64,000 bases of DNA from Cystobacter fuscus (lineage in GTDB: Bacteria > Myxococcota > Myxococcia > Myxococcales > Myxococcaceae): positions 9,920,001 to 9,984,000 of the forward strand of contig NZ_CP022098.1 of NCBI RefSeq assembly GCF_002305875.1, in the 5' to 3' direction. Made by a program: the position numbers and the translations under genes. The first letter of the stretch is position 1. Every line of letters begins with the position of its first letter. The notes under the pieces are model-generated. The model worked only from the letters and a program-made list of their open reading frames with translations, made no database searches and was not told where the DNA came from. This document shows positions 42,037-50,609 of this stretch, piece by piece.

Positions 42037-43337
42037 CCTAATCGCTCCAGGATCAACGGCTGGGGCTCGGGTGCCCGAGGTCCACAGGTATAGGCCGCCA
42101 ACAGTCGCGCCCGCACATCCTCCACCGGCGCCGGGTCATTATAGTGGATGCGCACCAGCGGGTCTCCCTTCTTCACCGGCTCGCCCACCTTGCGCAGCAG
42201 GGTGAAGCCCACGGCGGGATCGATGCGGCTGTCCACCCGCTGACGTCCGGCCCCCAGCGCCACCGCCGCCAGGCCCACCGCCTCCGTCTGGATGCCGGTG
42301 ACGAAGCCCTCCTCGGTCGCCAGCACGTCCACCTGCGAGCGCGCCTGGGGCAGGAGGGAATAATCGTCGATGGCGCGCGGGTCTCCCCCCTGCGCCTGGA
42401 CGATCTCCTGGAACTTGCGCACCGCGCTGCCGTCCTGCACCGCCCGCTCCAGCTTCTGACGCGCCTCGGCGAGCGAGGCCGCCCGGCCGCCCAGCACCAG
42501 CATCTCCGCGGTGAGCGCCAGCGTCACCTCGGTGTAGTCGGCCGGGGCGCGGCCGCGCAGCATCTCCACGGCCTCCACCACCTCCAGCGCGTTGCCCACC
42601 GCGCGCCCCAGGGGCTGGTTCATGTCCGTGAGCAGCGCCGTCACCTTGCGGCCCATCTCCGCGCCCACGCCGATCATCGTCCGGGCCAGCAGCCGCGCGT
42701 CCTCCACCGTCTTCATGAAGGCGCCGCTGCCCACCTTCACGTCCAGCACCAGCGCGTCGATGCCCTCCGCGAGCTTCTTGCTCATGATGGAGCTGCAGAT
42801 GAGCGGGATGCAGTCCACCGTGGCCGTCACATCACGCAGCGCGTAGAGCTTCTTGTCCGCGGGGGCCACCGAGGCCGTCTGGCCGATGAGGCAGCAGCCC
42901 ACCTCGCGCACCAGGCGGCGGTAGTCGCCCACCGGCAGATCCACCTTGAAGCCGGGGATGGACTCCAGCTTGTCCAGCGTCCCTCCCGTATGCCCCAGGC
43001 CCCGCCCGGAGATCATCGGCACGGGCACCCCGCAGGCGGCCGCCAGCGGCGCCAGGCTCAACGACACCTTGTCGCCCACCCCTCCCGTGGAGTGCTTGTC
43101 CACCTTCACTCCGGGCACGTCCCCGAGGTCCAGCACCTCACCGGACTCGAGCATCGCCCGCGTCCAGGCGCCCAGTTCCACCGCGTCCAGTCCCCGGAAG
43201 AAGACCGCCATGCACAGGGCGGACATCTGGTAGTCCGCGACGTCCCCCGAGGTATACGCCTCGATGAACGCCCGGATGTCGCCGGGTTCCAACCGCTTCC
43301 CATCCCGCTTGGCCTTGATGAGCTCGTAGGGTCTCAC
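42033..43337 (-). CDS. deoA: Thymidine / pyrimidine-nucleoside phosphorylase
   Basis: 434 residues, the length of DeoA/Pdp enzymes, from GTG 43337 (VRPYELIKAKRDGKRLEPGDI, the usual opening). The active-site signature VDKHSTGGVGDKVSLSLAPLAAACGVPVPMISGRGLGHTGGTLDKLESIPG and the later VLDVKVGSGAFMK are intact. It phosphorolyses thymidine, deoxyuridine or uridine to base plus (deoxy)ribose-1-phosphate. It heads the minus-strand group deoA-PilZ-cdd-yfhO and is divergent from the nucleoside ABC importer, 112 bases away. The order suggests import, deamination and phosphorolysis under a shared control region. Confidence 0.9.
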   Translation of the reverse strand: MRPYELIKAKRDGKRLEPGDIRAFIEAYTSGDVADYQMSALCMAVFFRGLDAVELGAWTRAMLESGEVLDLGDVPGVKVDKHSTGGVGDKVSLSLAPLAAACGVPVPMISGRGLGHTGGTLDKLESIPGFKVDLPVGDYRRLVREVGCCLIGQTASVAPADKKLYALRDVTATVDCIPLICSSIMSKKLAEGIDALVLDVKVGSGAFMKTVEDARLLARTMIGVGAEMGRKVTALLTDMNQPLGRAVGNALEVVEAVEMLRGRAPADYTEVTLALTAEMLVLGGRAASLAEARQKLERAVQDGSAVRKFQEIVQAQGGDPRAIDDYSLLPQARSQVDVLATEEGFVTGIQTEAVGLAAVALGAGRQRVDSRIDPAVGFTLLRKVGEPVKKGDPLVRIHYNDPAPVEDVRARLLAAYTCGPRAPEPQPLILERLG

Positions 43338-43449
43338 GAGGAAAGGCCATAGCAGGAAGGAGCGCGGGCATGCACCCGGAAGAAAAGCCCGCAGTCCCCC
43401 ATCCACCAACCGGGACCTCTCCACCATCTGATGATAAAGGAGGGAGGTC

Positions 43450-44970
43450 TTGATCTCCCTCCGGCACATCCACAAGCGCTTTGGCGCCGTGACCGCCCTG
43501 GACGACGTGTCCCTGGACATCGGCACCGGGGAAGTGCTCGCCCTGGTGGGCGAGAACGGCGCGGGCAAGTCCACCCTCATGAACGTCCTCTATGGGCTCT
43601 ACCACGCGGACGCGGGGGAGGTGCTCATGGAGGGCCAGCCCGTGCGCCTGAAGAGCCCTCGGGACGCCATCGCCCGGGGCATCGGCATGGTGCACCAGCA
43701 CTTCATGCTCGTGCCCACCCTCACGGTGGCGGAGAACGTGGTGCTCGGCCGCGAGCCCACGCGCTTCGGGCGCCTGGACCAGGAGCGCGCGTGCCAGGAA
43801 GTGGCCGCCACGTGCGAGCGCTTCGGCTTCAAGTTGGATCCCCGCGCCCGCGTGGACACGCTCAGCGTGGGCTCGCAGCAGAAGGTGGAGATCGTCAAGG
43901 CGCTGCACCGCGGCGCGCAGGTGCTCATCCTCGACGAGCCCACCGCCGTGCTCACCCCCCAGGAGTCGGATGACCTGTTCCGGGTGGCGCGGGGGCTGGC
44001 GGCGGGAGGGCGCACGGTCGTCTTCATCAGCCACAAGCTGCGCGAGGTGCTCAGCGTGGCCGAGCGCGTGGTGGTGATGCGGCGCGGCCGGCGCGTGGCC
44101 GAGGTGCGCGCCGCGGAGACGCGCCCCGAGGAGCTGGCGGCGCTGATGGTGGGCGAGGCGCGCATGCCCACCTCCGAGGCGCAGGCATACCACCCGCCCA
44201 CGGGCGAGCGGCTGCTGGAGACGCGCGGGCTGACGGCCCGAGGCGAGGACGACCGGCCCGTGCTCCGGGGCGTGTCGCTGGAGGTCCACGCGGGGGAGAT
44301 CGTCGGCATCGCCGGAGTGGACGGCAACGGACAGCGCGAGTTCGCCGAGGTGCTCACGGGCCTGCGGAAGCTGGACTCGGGGAGCGGCACGCTCCTGGGT
44401 GGAGCGCTCGAGGGCCTGACACCCGCGGAGGCGCGGCGCCGGGGCGTGGGCCACGTGCCCGAGGATCGGCTGTGGCGCGCGGTGGTGAAGGCCATGAGCG
44501 TGGAGGAGAACGTGGCGCTGGGGCGGCAGGCCCAGGTGCCCTTCGCGAAGGGGGCCCGGGTGGACTTCGAGGGCCGCCGGGAGCGCACCCAGACGCTGCT
44601 GAAGGCCTATGACGTGCGGCCGCCGGATCCGCGGCTGCCCCTGCAGGTGCTCTCCGGCGGCAACCAGCAGAAGGTGGTGGTGGCGCGCGAGCTGGATGCC
44701 TCGCCCCGGCTGCTCGTGGTGGTGCAGCCCACGCGTGGCCTGGACATCGGCGCGGTGGCGCAGGTGCAGGCGAAGTTGCGCGAGGCGAGGGACAGAGGCG
44801 CCGGCGTGGTGCTCGTCTCGTTGGATCTGGAAGAGGTGCTCGCCCTGGCGGATCGCGTCTACGTCTTCTTCGAGGGCCGCGTGAGCGGCACCTTCACCCG
44901 GCCCGAGTTCGACGAGCGGGAGATCGGCCGGCGGATGCTCGGCACCGGACAGGAGGTGGCGCATGGGTGA
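43450..44970 (+). CDS. Nucleoside ABC importer ATP-binding protein (BmpA-type, two ATPase domains)
   Basis: 506 residues from TTG 43450, directly after AAAGGAGGGAGG; no ATG or GTG fits better. Two ABC cassettes are joined. The first has Walker A GENGAGKST, MVHQHFMLVPTLTVAENV, signature LSVGSQQKVEIVKAL and DEPTAVLTP. The second starts at about residue 260 with a changed Walker A (GVDGNGQRE), the signature LSGGNQQKVVVAREL and VQPTRGLDIGA. This matches NupA/YufO/RbsA-type ATPases of guanosine/nucleoside importers. It overlaps the first permease by 8 bp. The divergent deoA gene fits a nucleoside substrate. Confidence 0.88.
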   Translation: MISLRHIHKRFGAVTALDDVSLDIGTGEVLALVGENGAGKSTLMNVLYGLYHADAGEVLMEGQPVRLKSPRDAIARGIGMVHQHFMLVPTLTVAENVVLGREPTRFGRLDQERACQEVAATCERFGFKLDPRARVDTLSVGSQQKVEIVKALHRGAQVLILDEPTAVLTPQESDDLFRVARGLAAGGRTVVFISHKLREVLSVAERVVVMRRGRRVAEVRAAETRPEELAALMVGEARMPTSEAQAYHPPTGERLLETRGLTARGEDDRPVLRGVSLEVHAGEIVGIAGVDGNGQREFAEVLTGLRKLDSGSGTLLGGALEGLTPAEARRRGVGHVPEDRLWRAVVKAMSVEENVALGRQAQVPFAKGARVDFEGRRERTQTLLKAYDVRPPDPRLPLQVLSGGNQQKVVVARELDASPRLLVVVQPTRGLDIGAVAQVQAKLREARDRGAGVVLVSLDLEEVLALADRVYVFFEGRVSGTFTRPEFDEREIGRRMLGTGQEVAHG

Positions 44971-46102
44971 GAAGCTGCGCTCGGTGCTGCCCTCGGTCTT
45001 CTCCGTGCTCCTCGCGCTCGCGGTGTGCTGGTGCTTCATCGCCCTCACGCGCGACGCGCAGACCGCCACCGAGGCCTACTTCCAGATGCTGCGCGGGGGG
45101 CTCGGCGACTGGCCGGCCTTCCTCGACGGGGGGCGCGTGGCGCTGCTCACCCGGCCCCTGGGCGAGGCCGCCATCAAGGCGTCCATCCTGCTGCTCACCG
45201 GCCTGTCGGTGGCGGTGGCCTTCAAGGTGGGCCTGTTCAACATCGGTGCCCAGGGGCAGATGCTCATGGGCGCGCTGGTGGCGGCGCTGGTGGGCGCGTG
45301 GTGGGAGCTGCCCGGGCCGCTGCACGTGCTCGCGGCGCTGCTCATGGCGGGGCTCGCCGGGGGCGCGTGGGCGCTCATCGCCGCCTGGCTCAAGCTCGCC
45401 CGGGGCGTGCACGAGGTCATCTCCACCATCATGCTCAACTGGATCGCGGTGAGCCTGGTGGACAACTGGCTCGTGGTGGGTCCGTTGCGCGCCGGGGCGG
45501 GCACCTCCCTGTCCACCACCGGAACCCCGGAGATCCTCCCCAGCGCACACCTGCCGCGGCTGCTCGGGGACATCTCCCGGCTGAACCTGGGCTTCCCCCT
45601 GGCGCTGGCGGTGGCGCTGGCGCTCTGGGTGTGGCTGTCCTGGCTGCGCACGGGCTTCGAGACGCGCGCGGTGGGACTGGGCGCCGAGGCGGCCCGGGCG
45701 GCGGGCATTCCCGTCACCCGGCGCACCGCGGAGGCCATGGGGCTGGCCGGAGGGCTCGCGGGGCTGGCGGGCGCGGTGCTGGTGCTGGGCACCGAGCTGC
45801 GCTACCCCGGCACGCTGGGCGCTCCCTACGGCTTCGACGGCATCGCCATCTCCCTCATCGGCAACAGCCACCCGCTCGGGGTGACGCTCTCGGCGCTCTT
45901 CTTCGGAGCGCTGCGCGCGGGCGGCACGCGCATGCAGCTGCTCGGCGTGCACAAGAGCTACCCCGAGCTCATCCAGGGCCTGGCCCTGCTCTTCGTCGCG
46001 GGCCGGCAGGTGTGGCTCGCCCTGCTGCGCAACCGGCGGCGCGCGCCCCAGGCGTCCGCCCAGGCGGCGCCCGCTCCGGGTCCGGAGGTGCCACGTGCTT
46101 GA
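44963..46102 (+). CDS. Nucleoside ABC importer permease 1 (YufP-like)
   Basis: 379 residues with about nine transmembrane helices. The family core is visible: IKASILLLTGLSVAVAFKVGLFNIGAQGQMLMGAL, GVHEVISTIMLNWIAVSLVDNWL, the EAA-like helix region RAAGIPVTRRTAEAMGLAGGLAGLAGAVLVLG, and PYGFDGIAISLIGNSHPLGV. These segments are typical of BPD_transp_2 permeases next to NupA-type ATPases. The C-terminus ends in an Ala/Pro-rich tail (APQASAQAAPAPGPEV). It overlaps both neighbours by 8 bp. Confidence 0.88.
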   Translation: MGEKLRSVLPSVFSVLLALAVCWCFIALTRDAQTATEAYFQMLRGGLGDWPAFLDGGRVALLTRPLGEAAIKASILLLTGLSVAVAFKVGLFNIGAQGQMLMGALVAALVGAWWELPGPLHVLAALLMAGLAGGAWALIAAWLKLARGVHEVISTIMLNWIAVSLVDNWLVVGPLRAGAGTSLSTTGTPEILPSAHLPRLLGDISRLNLGFPLALAVALALWVWLSWLRTGFETRAVGLGAEAARAAGIPVTRRTAEAMGLAGGLAGLAGAVLVLGTELRYPGTLGAPYGFDGIAISLIGNSHPLGVTLSALFFGALRAGGTRMQLLGVHKSYPELIQGLALLFVAGRQVWLALLRNRRRAPQASAQAAPAPGPEVPRA

Positions 46103-47024
46103 GGTGTTGGAAGCGCTCCTGTCCTCCACGCTGGAGTACTTCCCGGCGCTGGTCTTCGCCACCCTGGGGGCCACGCTGTGCGAGCGCTCGGGCGTCGTCA
46201 ACGTGGGCATCGAGGGGATGATGCGCGCGGGGGCCTTCTGCGCCGCGGTGGCCTCCATCTCCATGCCCACCCCCCTGGGGGTGATGATGGGCATGCTCGC
46301 GGGCGCGGGCATGGCGGCCGTGCACGGCGCCCTGTGCATCCACTGGCGCTCGGACCAGGTGGTGTCCGGCATGGCCCTCAACCTCGTGGCGACCGCCGGC
46401 GGCACCTACCTGCTGGAGTCCCTCTACGGGCCCAATGGCACGCCCCCCATCCAGCAGCTCTCGCGCTGGCACGTGCCGGGACTGGACGCGGTGCCGCTCT
46501 TGCGCGTCTTCTCCGGGCACTCGGCGCTCACCTGGCTCGCCCTGGTGCTGCCCCTCGCCTTCCACGCCCTCTTCTACCGCACCCCCTTCGGCCTGCGGCT
46601 GCGCGCCGTGGGCGACAAGCCCCACGCCGTGGCCACGCTCGGCCTGTCCGTGCCCGGCCTGCGCTGGCTCGCCGTGCTCGGCGGCGGGCTGCTCGCGGGC
46701 CTCGGCGGGGCCACCCTGTCCACCGCCGTGCTCGACCGCTTCGAGCAGCACACCCCCGCGGGCATGGGCTTCATGGCCCTGGCCGCCATGGTGTTCGGCC
46801 GGTGGACCCCCCTGGGCGCCCTGCTCGCCGCGCTCTTCTTCTCCGCCGGCAACGCGCTGCGCATCGGCCTGGCCTCCAGCGCCCCCGGCCTCCTCCAGGT
46901 CATCCCCCAGGGCGTCCTCCTCGCCCTGCCCTACTTCCTGACGCTCGCCCTGCTCGGCTTCCAGGGCCGCCGCACCCACGCCCCCGCCGCCCTGGGCACC
47001 CCCTACGAGCAGGAATCCCGCTGA
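46095..47024 (+). CDS. Nucleoside ABC importer permease 2 (YufQ-like)
   Basis: 309 residues starting at GTG 46095 inside the end of permease 1. It has eight or so helices with the motifs YFPALVFATLGATLCERSGVVNVGIEGMMRAGAF, DQVVSGMALNLVATAGGTYL, RTPFGLRLRAVGDKPHAVATLGLSV and TPAGMGFMALAAMVFGRWTPLGALLAALFF, all characteristic of the YufQ/NupQ partner. It is the last gene of the importer operon and is followed by a U-rich terminator. A BMP-type substrate-binding lipoprotein, expected in such loci, is not found next to it. Confidence 0.88.
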   Translation: MLEVLEALLSSTLEYFPALVFATLGATLCERSGVVNVGIEGMMRAGAFCAAVASISMPTPLGVMMGMLAGAGMAAVHGALCIHWRSDQVVSGMALNLVATAGGTYLLESLYGPNGTPPIQQLSRWHVPGLDAVPLLRVFSGHSALTWLALVLPLAFHALFYRTPFGLRLRAVGDKPHAVATLGLSVPGLRWLAVLGGGLLAGLGGATLSTAVLDRFEQHTPAGMGFMALAAMVFGRWTPLGALLAALFFSAGNALRIGLASSAPGLLQVIPQGVLLALPYFLTLALLGFQGRRTHAPAALGTPYEQESR

Positions 47025-47049
47025 ATCCAGGTGGGTCGCGCTCCCCGTC

Positions 47050-47088
47050 CGGTCCGGAGTCCGTTCCGGACCGTGGACGCGGTTTTTT
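47050..47088 (+). terminator. Rho-independent terminator after the nucleoside ABC operon
   Basis: CGGTCCGGA (47050-47058) pairs exactly with TCCGGACCG (47065-47073) over a 6-base loop, and TTTTTT occupies 47083-47088. It lies 25 bases after the permease stop. The 9-base gap before the U-run is longer than usual, but ACCG/CGGT can extend the structure toward it. Confidence 0.65.
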
Positions 47089-47491
47089 ACAATATGGGTC
47101 CGGGCAACCCTGGGTCATTTCCAACCAGGAATCAGTCCGGACCCGCCCATCTGACACTAAGGGCAGGCAGCAACGGAACCCGCCATCCTCTGGAGAACGC
47201 GACAAAGTCCCGTTTTTCCAGGATGCGGTGATTCGCTGTCTCTGTCCAGACAGAGTGGAAAAGACGAAAAGGCGGCGGCACGGGGATCGCATCTAATAGG
47301 CACCGCTCGCGCTCGGGCATGTTCGCGGAGGAATGGGGGGGGGCCGCGAAAGCCAGGGTGAGCAGGCAGGTGCCAGACGTAGGGGCGGTATCGGGCGGGA
47401 TGGGGAAAGGAAGGGGGCCGGCGTCCTGGGGCATTCGAGGGGGGGCCGACGTGAACGACGAACAGAAGAAGATGATGGGTGGGGTGACGTG
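47089..47491. other. Non-coding gap with a palindrome and TCCGGACC-type repeats
   Basis: I find no convincing gene in this 400-base stretch. It holds GGGTCCGG at 47096-47103 and its inverted copy CCGGACCC at 47137-47144, and a sharp dyad CTCTGTC-CA-GACAGAG at 47240-47255. The second part is rich in G runs leading up to the start at 47492. These may be regulator sites for the downstream HATPase-like gene, which is inference. Confidence 0.4.
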
Positions 47492-48049
47492 ATGAGCGCG
47501 GTGGCGATGGCCTTTTGGCCGCAACAAATGCTCGTGACGGGTGGGGAGGGCCGAGGCCGGCTGGCGAGCATGAACGCCCGGGAGGACGGCGACGAGCAGC
47601 ACCTGGACCTGTGCACGCTGGCACGCGAGGCGGTCTCGCTGCTGCGCACCGCCGGACACGTGGAGCCCACCGAGGTGCAGCTGGAGCTGCCGGACGAGCC
47701 GGTGTTCGCGCGGGTGAACCCGTGGCGCATGGCGCAGGTGCTGCTCCACCTCATCGCGGACGCCGTGGGCGCGCGCCGCGGCGCGCAGAGCGCCACGCGG
47801 GCCGTGCGCTTGAGCGTGGAGCCGCAGGACGACTTCGGGGACTACGGCCCCACCATCCAGATGCGCTACATGGGGCGCGGCGGCCCGGCGCGGCCCTCGC
47901 ACGAGGCGAGCGGCCCGGAGGGACTCGAGGCGGCGCGCGAGCTGGTGGAGGCCCAGGGCGGACACCTCGCGGTGCAGCACCATGGGAACACGGGCACCAC
48001 GGTCACCGTCACCGTGGAGCTGCCGGACCAGGGCACCGCGAGCTGGTAG
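47492..48049 (+). CDS. Orphan HATPase-like protein with degenerate ATP-binding boxes
   Basis: 185 residues from ATG 47492. The fold of a histidine-kinase ATPase domain is visible from about residue 35: DLCTLAREAVSLLRTAGHVEPTEVQLEL, FARVNPWRMAQVLLHLIADAVGAR at the N-box position, and GPEGLEAARELVEAQGGHLAVQHHGNTGTTVTVTVELP, which matches the C-terminal HATPase ending. The N-box asparagine (usually NLLxNAxk) is replaced (HLIADAV), and no DxGxG box is seen. There is no dimerisation/phospho-acceptor domain. It may be an inactive regulator or a relic of a sensor kinase. It stands alone, convergent with the outer-membrane protein gene. Confidence 0.65.
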   Translation: MSAVAMAFWPQQMLVTGGEGRGRLASMNAREDGDEQHLDLCTLAREAVSLLRTAGHVEPTEVQLELPDEPVFARVNPWRMAQVLLHLIADAVGARRGAQSATRAVRLSVEPQDDFGDYGPTIQMRYMGRGGPARPSHEASGPEGLEAARELVEAQGGHLAVQHHGNTGTTVTVTVELPDQGTASW

Positions 48050-48079
48050 CCGCGAGGGGCCCCGAGGGTCCGCCGTGAG

Positions 48080-48097
48080 CCGGGGGCGAGCCCCCGG
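48080..48097. terminator. Hairpin between convergent genes
   Basis: CCGGGGG (48080-48086) pairs perfectly with CCCCCGG (48091-48097) around a CGAG tetraloop. It lies between the HATPase-like gene stop (48049) and the outer-membrane protein stop (48113). There is no U-run. Confidence 0.55.
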
Positions 48098-48112
48098 ACT
48101 CCGGACGCCGGA

Positions 48113-48781
48113 CTACAGGTGGAAGGAGACGCCGAACGTGGCATCCAGCGTGAAGCGCGCGCCACCCCGGTAGTAGCCGTAGTAGGTGCCGATGGACGGC
48201 CCCATGCGCACGTTGAAGTTGACGGCGAGGTTGCGAGCCACGAAGTACTCCAGCCCGCCGCCCACCAGCAGCGGGAAGACGGGGCCGCCGCCCGGGCCGA
48301 AGATGACGTAGAAGGGCACGTCCACGCCGATGTTGACCATCAGCGCGCTGCCCACCGGCAATCCCAGCGTGAGGGACAACGGCAGGGTCAGGCCCACGTC
48401 GGTGTAGTTGTCGTCGTAGAAGTAGAAGAGGGGCCCGGGCGAGAAGCTCAGCCCCACGTTCACCTGCGACGTCTGCAACAGCATCAACCGCATCCAGGCC
48501 TGGAGCTTGATGCCCGGCACCACGCTGGTGACGATGCCCTCGCGGCCGTAGTTGAAGCTGAACTTGCCGCCGATGTCGAAGCGCGACGTGGCCCCGTGCA
48601 ACAGGCCCAGCGAGATACCCGGCCAGCCAAGCTGGCCATTCAACACGGTGGCGCCCTGCCCCACCGTCTGACCCGAGAGCACGGACCAGCCCTGGCCCCG
48701 GCCGTAGCCCTCCTGCGCCATGGCGGCTCCCGACACGAGGAGCATGCCCACCACGAAACCACTCACGATGCCGCGTTTCAC
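48113..48781 (-). CDS. Outer-membrane beta-barrel-like protein
   Basis: 222 residues from GTG 48781 (overlapping the phosphohexomutase stop as GTGA). A signal peptide (GIVSGFVVGMLLVSGAAMAQEG) is followed by alternating aromatic/polar strands: ATSRFDIGGKFSFNYGR, VVPGIKLQAWMRLML, GPLFYFYDDNYTDVGLTLPLSLTLGLP, MVNIGVDVPFYVIFGPGG, VARNLAVNFNVRMGPSIGTYYG and a terminal strand ending in phenylalanine-x-leucine (FGVSFHL). This is typical of small barrel proteins. The function is unknown. Coupling to a phosphohexomutase gene may reflect envelope polysaccharide biosynthesis, which is only a guess. Confidence 0.65.
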   Translation of the reverse strand: MKRGIVSGFVVGMLLVSGAAMAQEGYGRGQGWSVLSGQTVGQGATVLNGQLGWPGISLGLLHGATSRFDIGGKFSFNYGREGIVTSVVPGIKLQAWMRLMLLQTSQVNVGLSFSPGPLFYFYDDNYTDVGLTLPLSLTLGLPVGSALMVNIGVDVPFYVIFGPGGGPVFPLLVGGGLEYFVARNLAVNFNVRMGPSIGTYYGYYRGGARFTLDATFGVSFHL

Positions 48782-50520
48782 GCTGTGACCTCCGGCTGCC
48801 CCCGCTCGCGCGCCAGCGCGAGGAAGGCGTCGATGAACTGCTGGAGCTGGGCCTCCGCCCGGACGCGCGCGGCGGACACCGGCTCGCCCGGGCCGGGCGT
48901 CTCCTTCAGCTCGAAGTAGTACTTGATCTTCGGCTCCGTCCCCGAGGGCCGTGCCGTCACCCGTCCCCCACCCTCCAGCTCGAAGGCGAGCACGTTGGAG
49001 GGCGGCAGCTTCTCGCCCTTCTTGTAGTCCGTCACCGCCCGCACCGTGCGCGCGCCCACGCGGGAGGGGGGAGAGGCGCGCAGGCCCTCCATGATGCGCG
49101 CGATGACCTGCGCGCCCTGGGCGCCCGGGAAGGTGAAGTTGCGCTGGGCGCTCACGTAGAGGCCGAAGCGGCGCTGGATCTCCTCCAGGTAGACGGCCAC
49201 CGTCGTGCCCCGCGCCTCGCACCAGGCGGCCAGGTCCGCGAACACGAGCGCCGCGCCCACCCCGTCCTTGTCCCGCGTCACCGTGCCCACGCAGTAGCCG
49301 AGCGCCTCCTCGTAGCCGAAGACGAAGCGGGTGCCCTCGGCGCGCTCGCGCTCGAGGGCGCGGTTGGCGATCCACTTGAAGCCGGTGAGCACCTCGTCGT
49401 ACGCGGCGCCCAGCTCGCGCGCCATGTCGCCGAGCTGCGTGGAGGACACGATGGTGGTGACCACGTGCGGCGTGGCGCCGGCGGCCTGCTTCGCTCCCTG
49501 CGCGAGCACGTAGTGGCCCAGGAGCACGCCCACCTCGTTGCCGGTGAGCATGCGCAGCGCGCCGTCCTCCCCGCGCACCATCACCGCGAGGCGATCCGCG
49601 TCCGGGTCATTGGCGAGCACCAGGTCCGCGTTCACGCGCCGCGCGGTGGCGAGCGACAGATCCATGGCCCCCGGCTCCTCGGGGTTGGGAAAGCGCACGG
49701 TGGGAAAGGTGCCATCCGGCTGGTGTTGCTCGGCCACCACGTGGACGTGGCGGAAGCCCGCGCGCGCCAGGGCCCGCTCCATCCACACGCCGCCCACCCC
49801 GTGCATCGCGGTGTAGACGATGCGCAGCGAGTCCGAGCCGCGGCCGTGCACGCGCAGCCGGAGGATGGCCTCCAGGTACGCCTCGCCGAGCGAGTCCGGC
49901 AGCTCGTGCCACAGGCCCCGGGCGCGCGCCTCGTCCACCGCGAGCAGCCGCACCTGGTTGGCGGGCTCCACGCGGGCGATCTCCGCGGCGATCCCCTTGT
50001 CGTGGGGCGGGATGATCTGCGCGCCGTTGCCCCAGTAGACCTTGAAGCCGTTGTACTCGGGCGGGTTGTGGCTCGCGGTGACCATGACGCCCGCGGCGGC
50101 GCCGAGGTGCAGGGTGGCGAAGGCGGCGAGCGGCGTGGGAACCATGGAGGGGAAGAAGTGGGCGGGGATGCCCTCGGCGGCGAGCACGCGCGCGGTGTCC
50201 TCGGCGAGCTCCGCGCTCAAGCGCCGACCATCGCGCCCCACCACCACGCCGCGGCGGGCGACGTCCGGCACGGTGGCCTTGAGGTAGCGAGCCAGGCCCG
50301 CCGTGGTCCGGCGCACCACCGCGCGGTTCATCCGGTTGGGCCCCGCGCCCATGACTCCCCGCAGGCCCGCGGTGCCGAACTCCAGGTCGCCCGCGAAGCG
50401 GTCCGCCAGGTCCGCCACGTCCCCGCGCGCGAGCACCTCGCGCAGCTCCGCCACGGTGGCCGGGTCCGGATCCGCCCGCAGCCATGACTCCGCCTTGTTC
50501 TTCAACTCTGTCGCGTCCAT
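48778..50520 (-). CDS. Phosphohexomutase (phosphoglucomutase/phosphomannomutase family)
   Basis: 580 residues from ATG 50520, preceded by AAGGAGGGG. All four family sites are present: FGTAGLRGVMGAGPNRMN at the start, the catalytic phosphoserine loop VTASHNPPEYNGFKVYWG at about 144-161, the metal loop ANDPDADRLAV at about 307, and the phosphate-binding end RPSGTEPKIKYYFEL. The length suits the PgcA-type long branch, which can act on glucose-1-phosphate, and some members also interconvert (deoxy)ribose phosphates. A link to the deoA/deoC route as a phosphopentomutase is possible but not shown. It overlaps the outer-membrane protein gene by 4 bp. Confidence 0.88.
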   Translation of the reverse strand: MDATELKNKAESWLRADPDPATVAELREVLARGDVADLADRFAGDLEFGTAGLRGVMGAGPNRMNRAVVRRTTAGLARYLKATVPDVARRGVVVGRDGRRLSAELAEDTARVLAAEGIPAHFFPSMVPTPLAAFATLHLGAAAGVMVTASHNPPEYNGFKVYWGNGAQIIPPHDKGIAAEIARVEPANQVRLLAVDEARARGLWHELPDSLGEAYLEAILRLRVHGRGSDSLRIVYTAMHGVGGVWMERALARAGFRHVHVVAEQHQPDGTFPTVRFPNPEEPGAMDLSLATARRVNADLVLANDPDADRLAVMVRGEDGALRMLTGNEVGVLLGHYVLAQGAKQAAGATPHVVTTIVSSTQLGDMARELGAAYDEVLTGFKWIANRALERERAEGTRFVFGYEEALGYCVGTVTRDKDGVGAALVFADLAAWCEARGTTVAVYLEEIQRRFGLYVSAQRNFTFPGAQGAQVIARIMEGLRASPPSRVGARTVRAVTDYKKGEKLPPSNVLAFELEGGGRVTARPSGTEPKIKYYFELKETPGPGEPVSAARVRAEAQLQQFIDAFLALARERGQPEVTA

Positions 50521-50609
50521 CTCCACCCCTCCTTAAGCGGTTGTCCCGTCGCCGACGTGGCCGGCCTTCTGCGTCTGTTCAGCGATGGTCAACCGGCGCC
50601 CGCGTGCTG

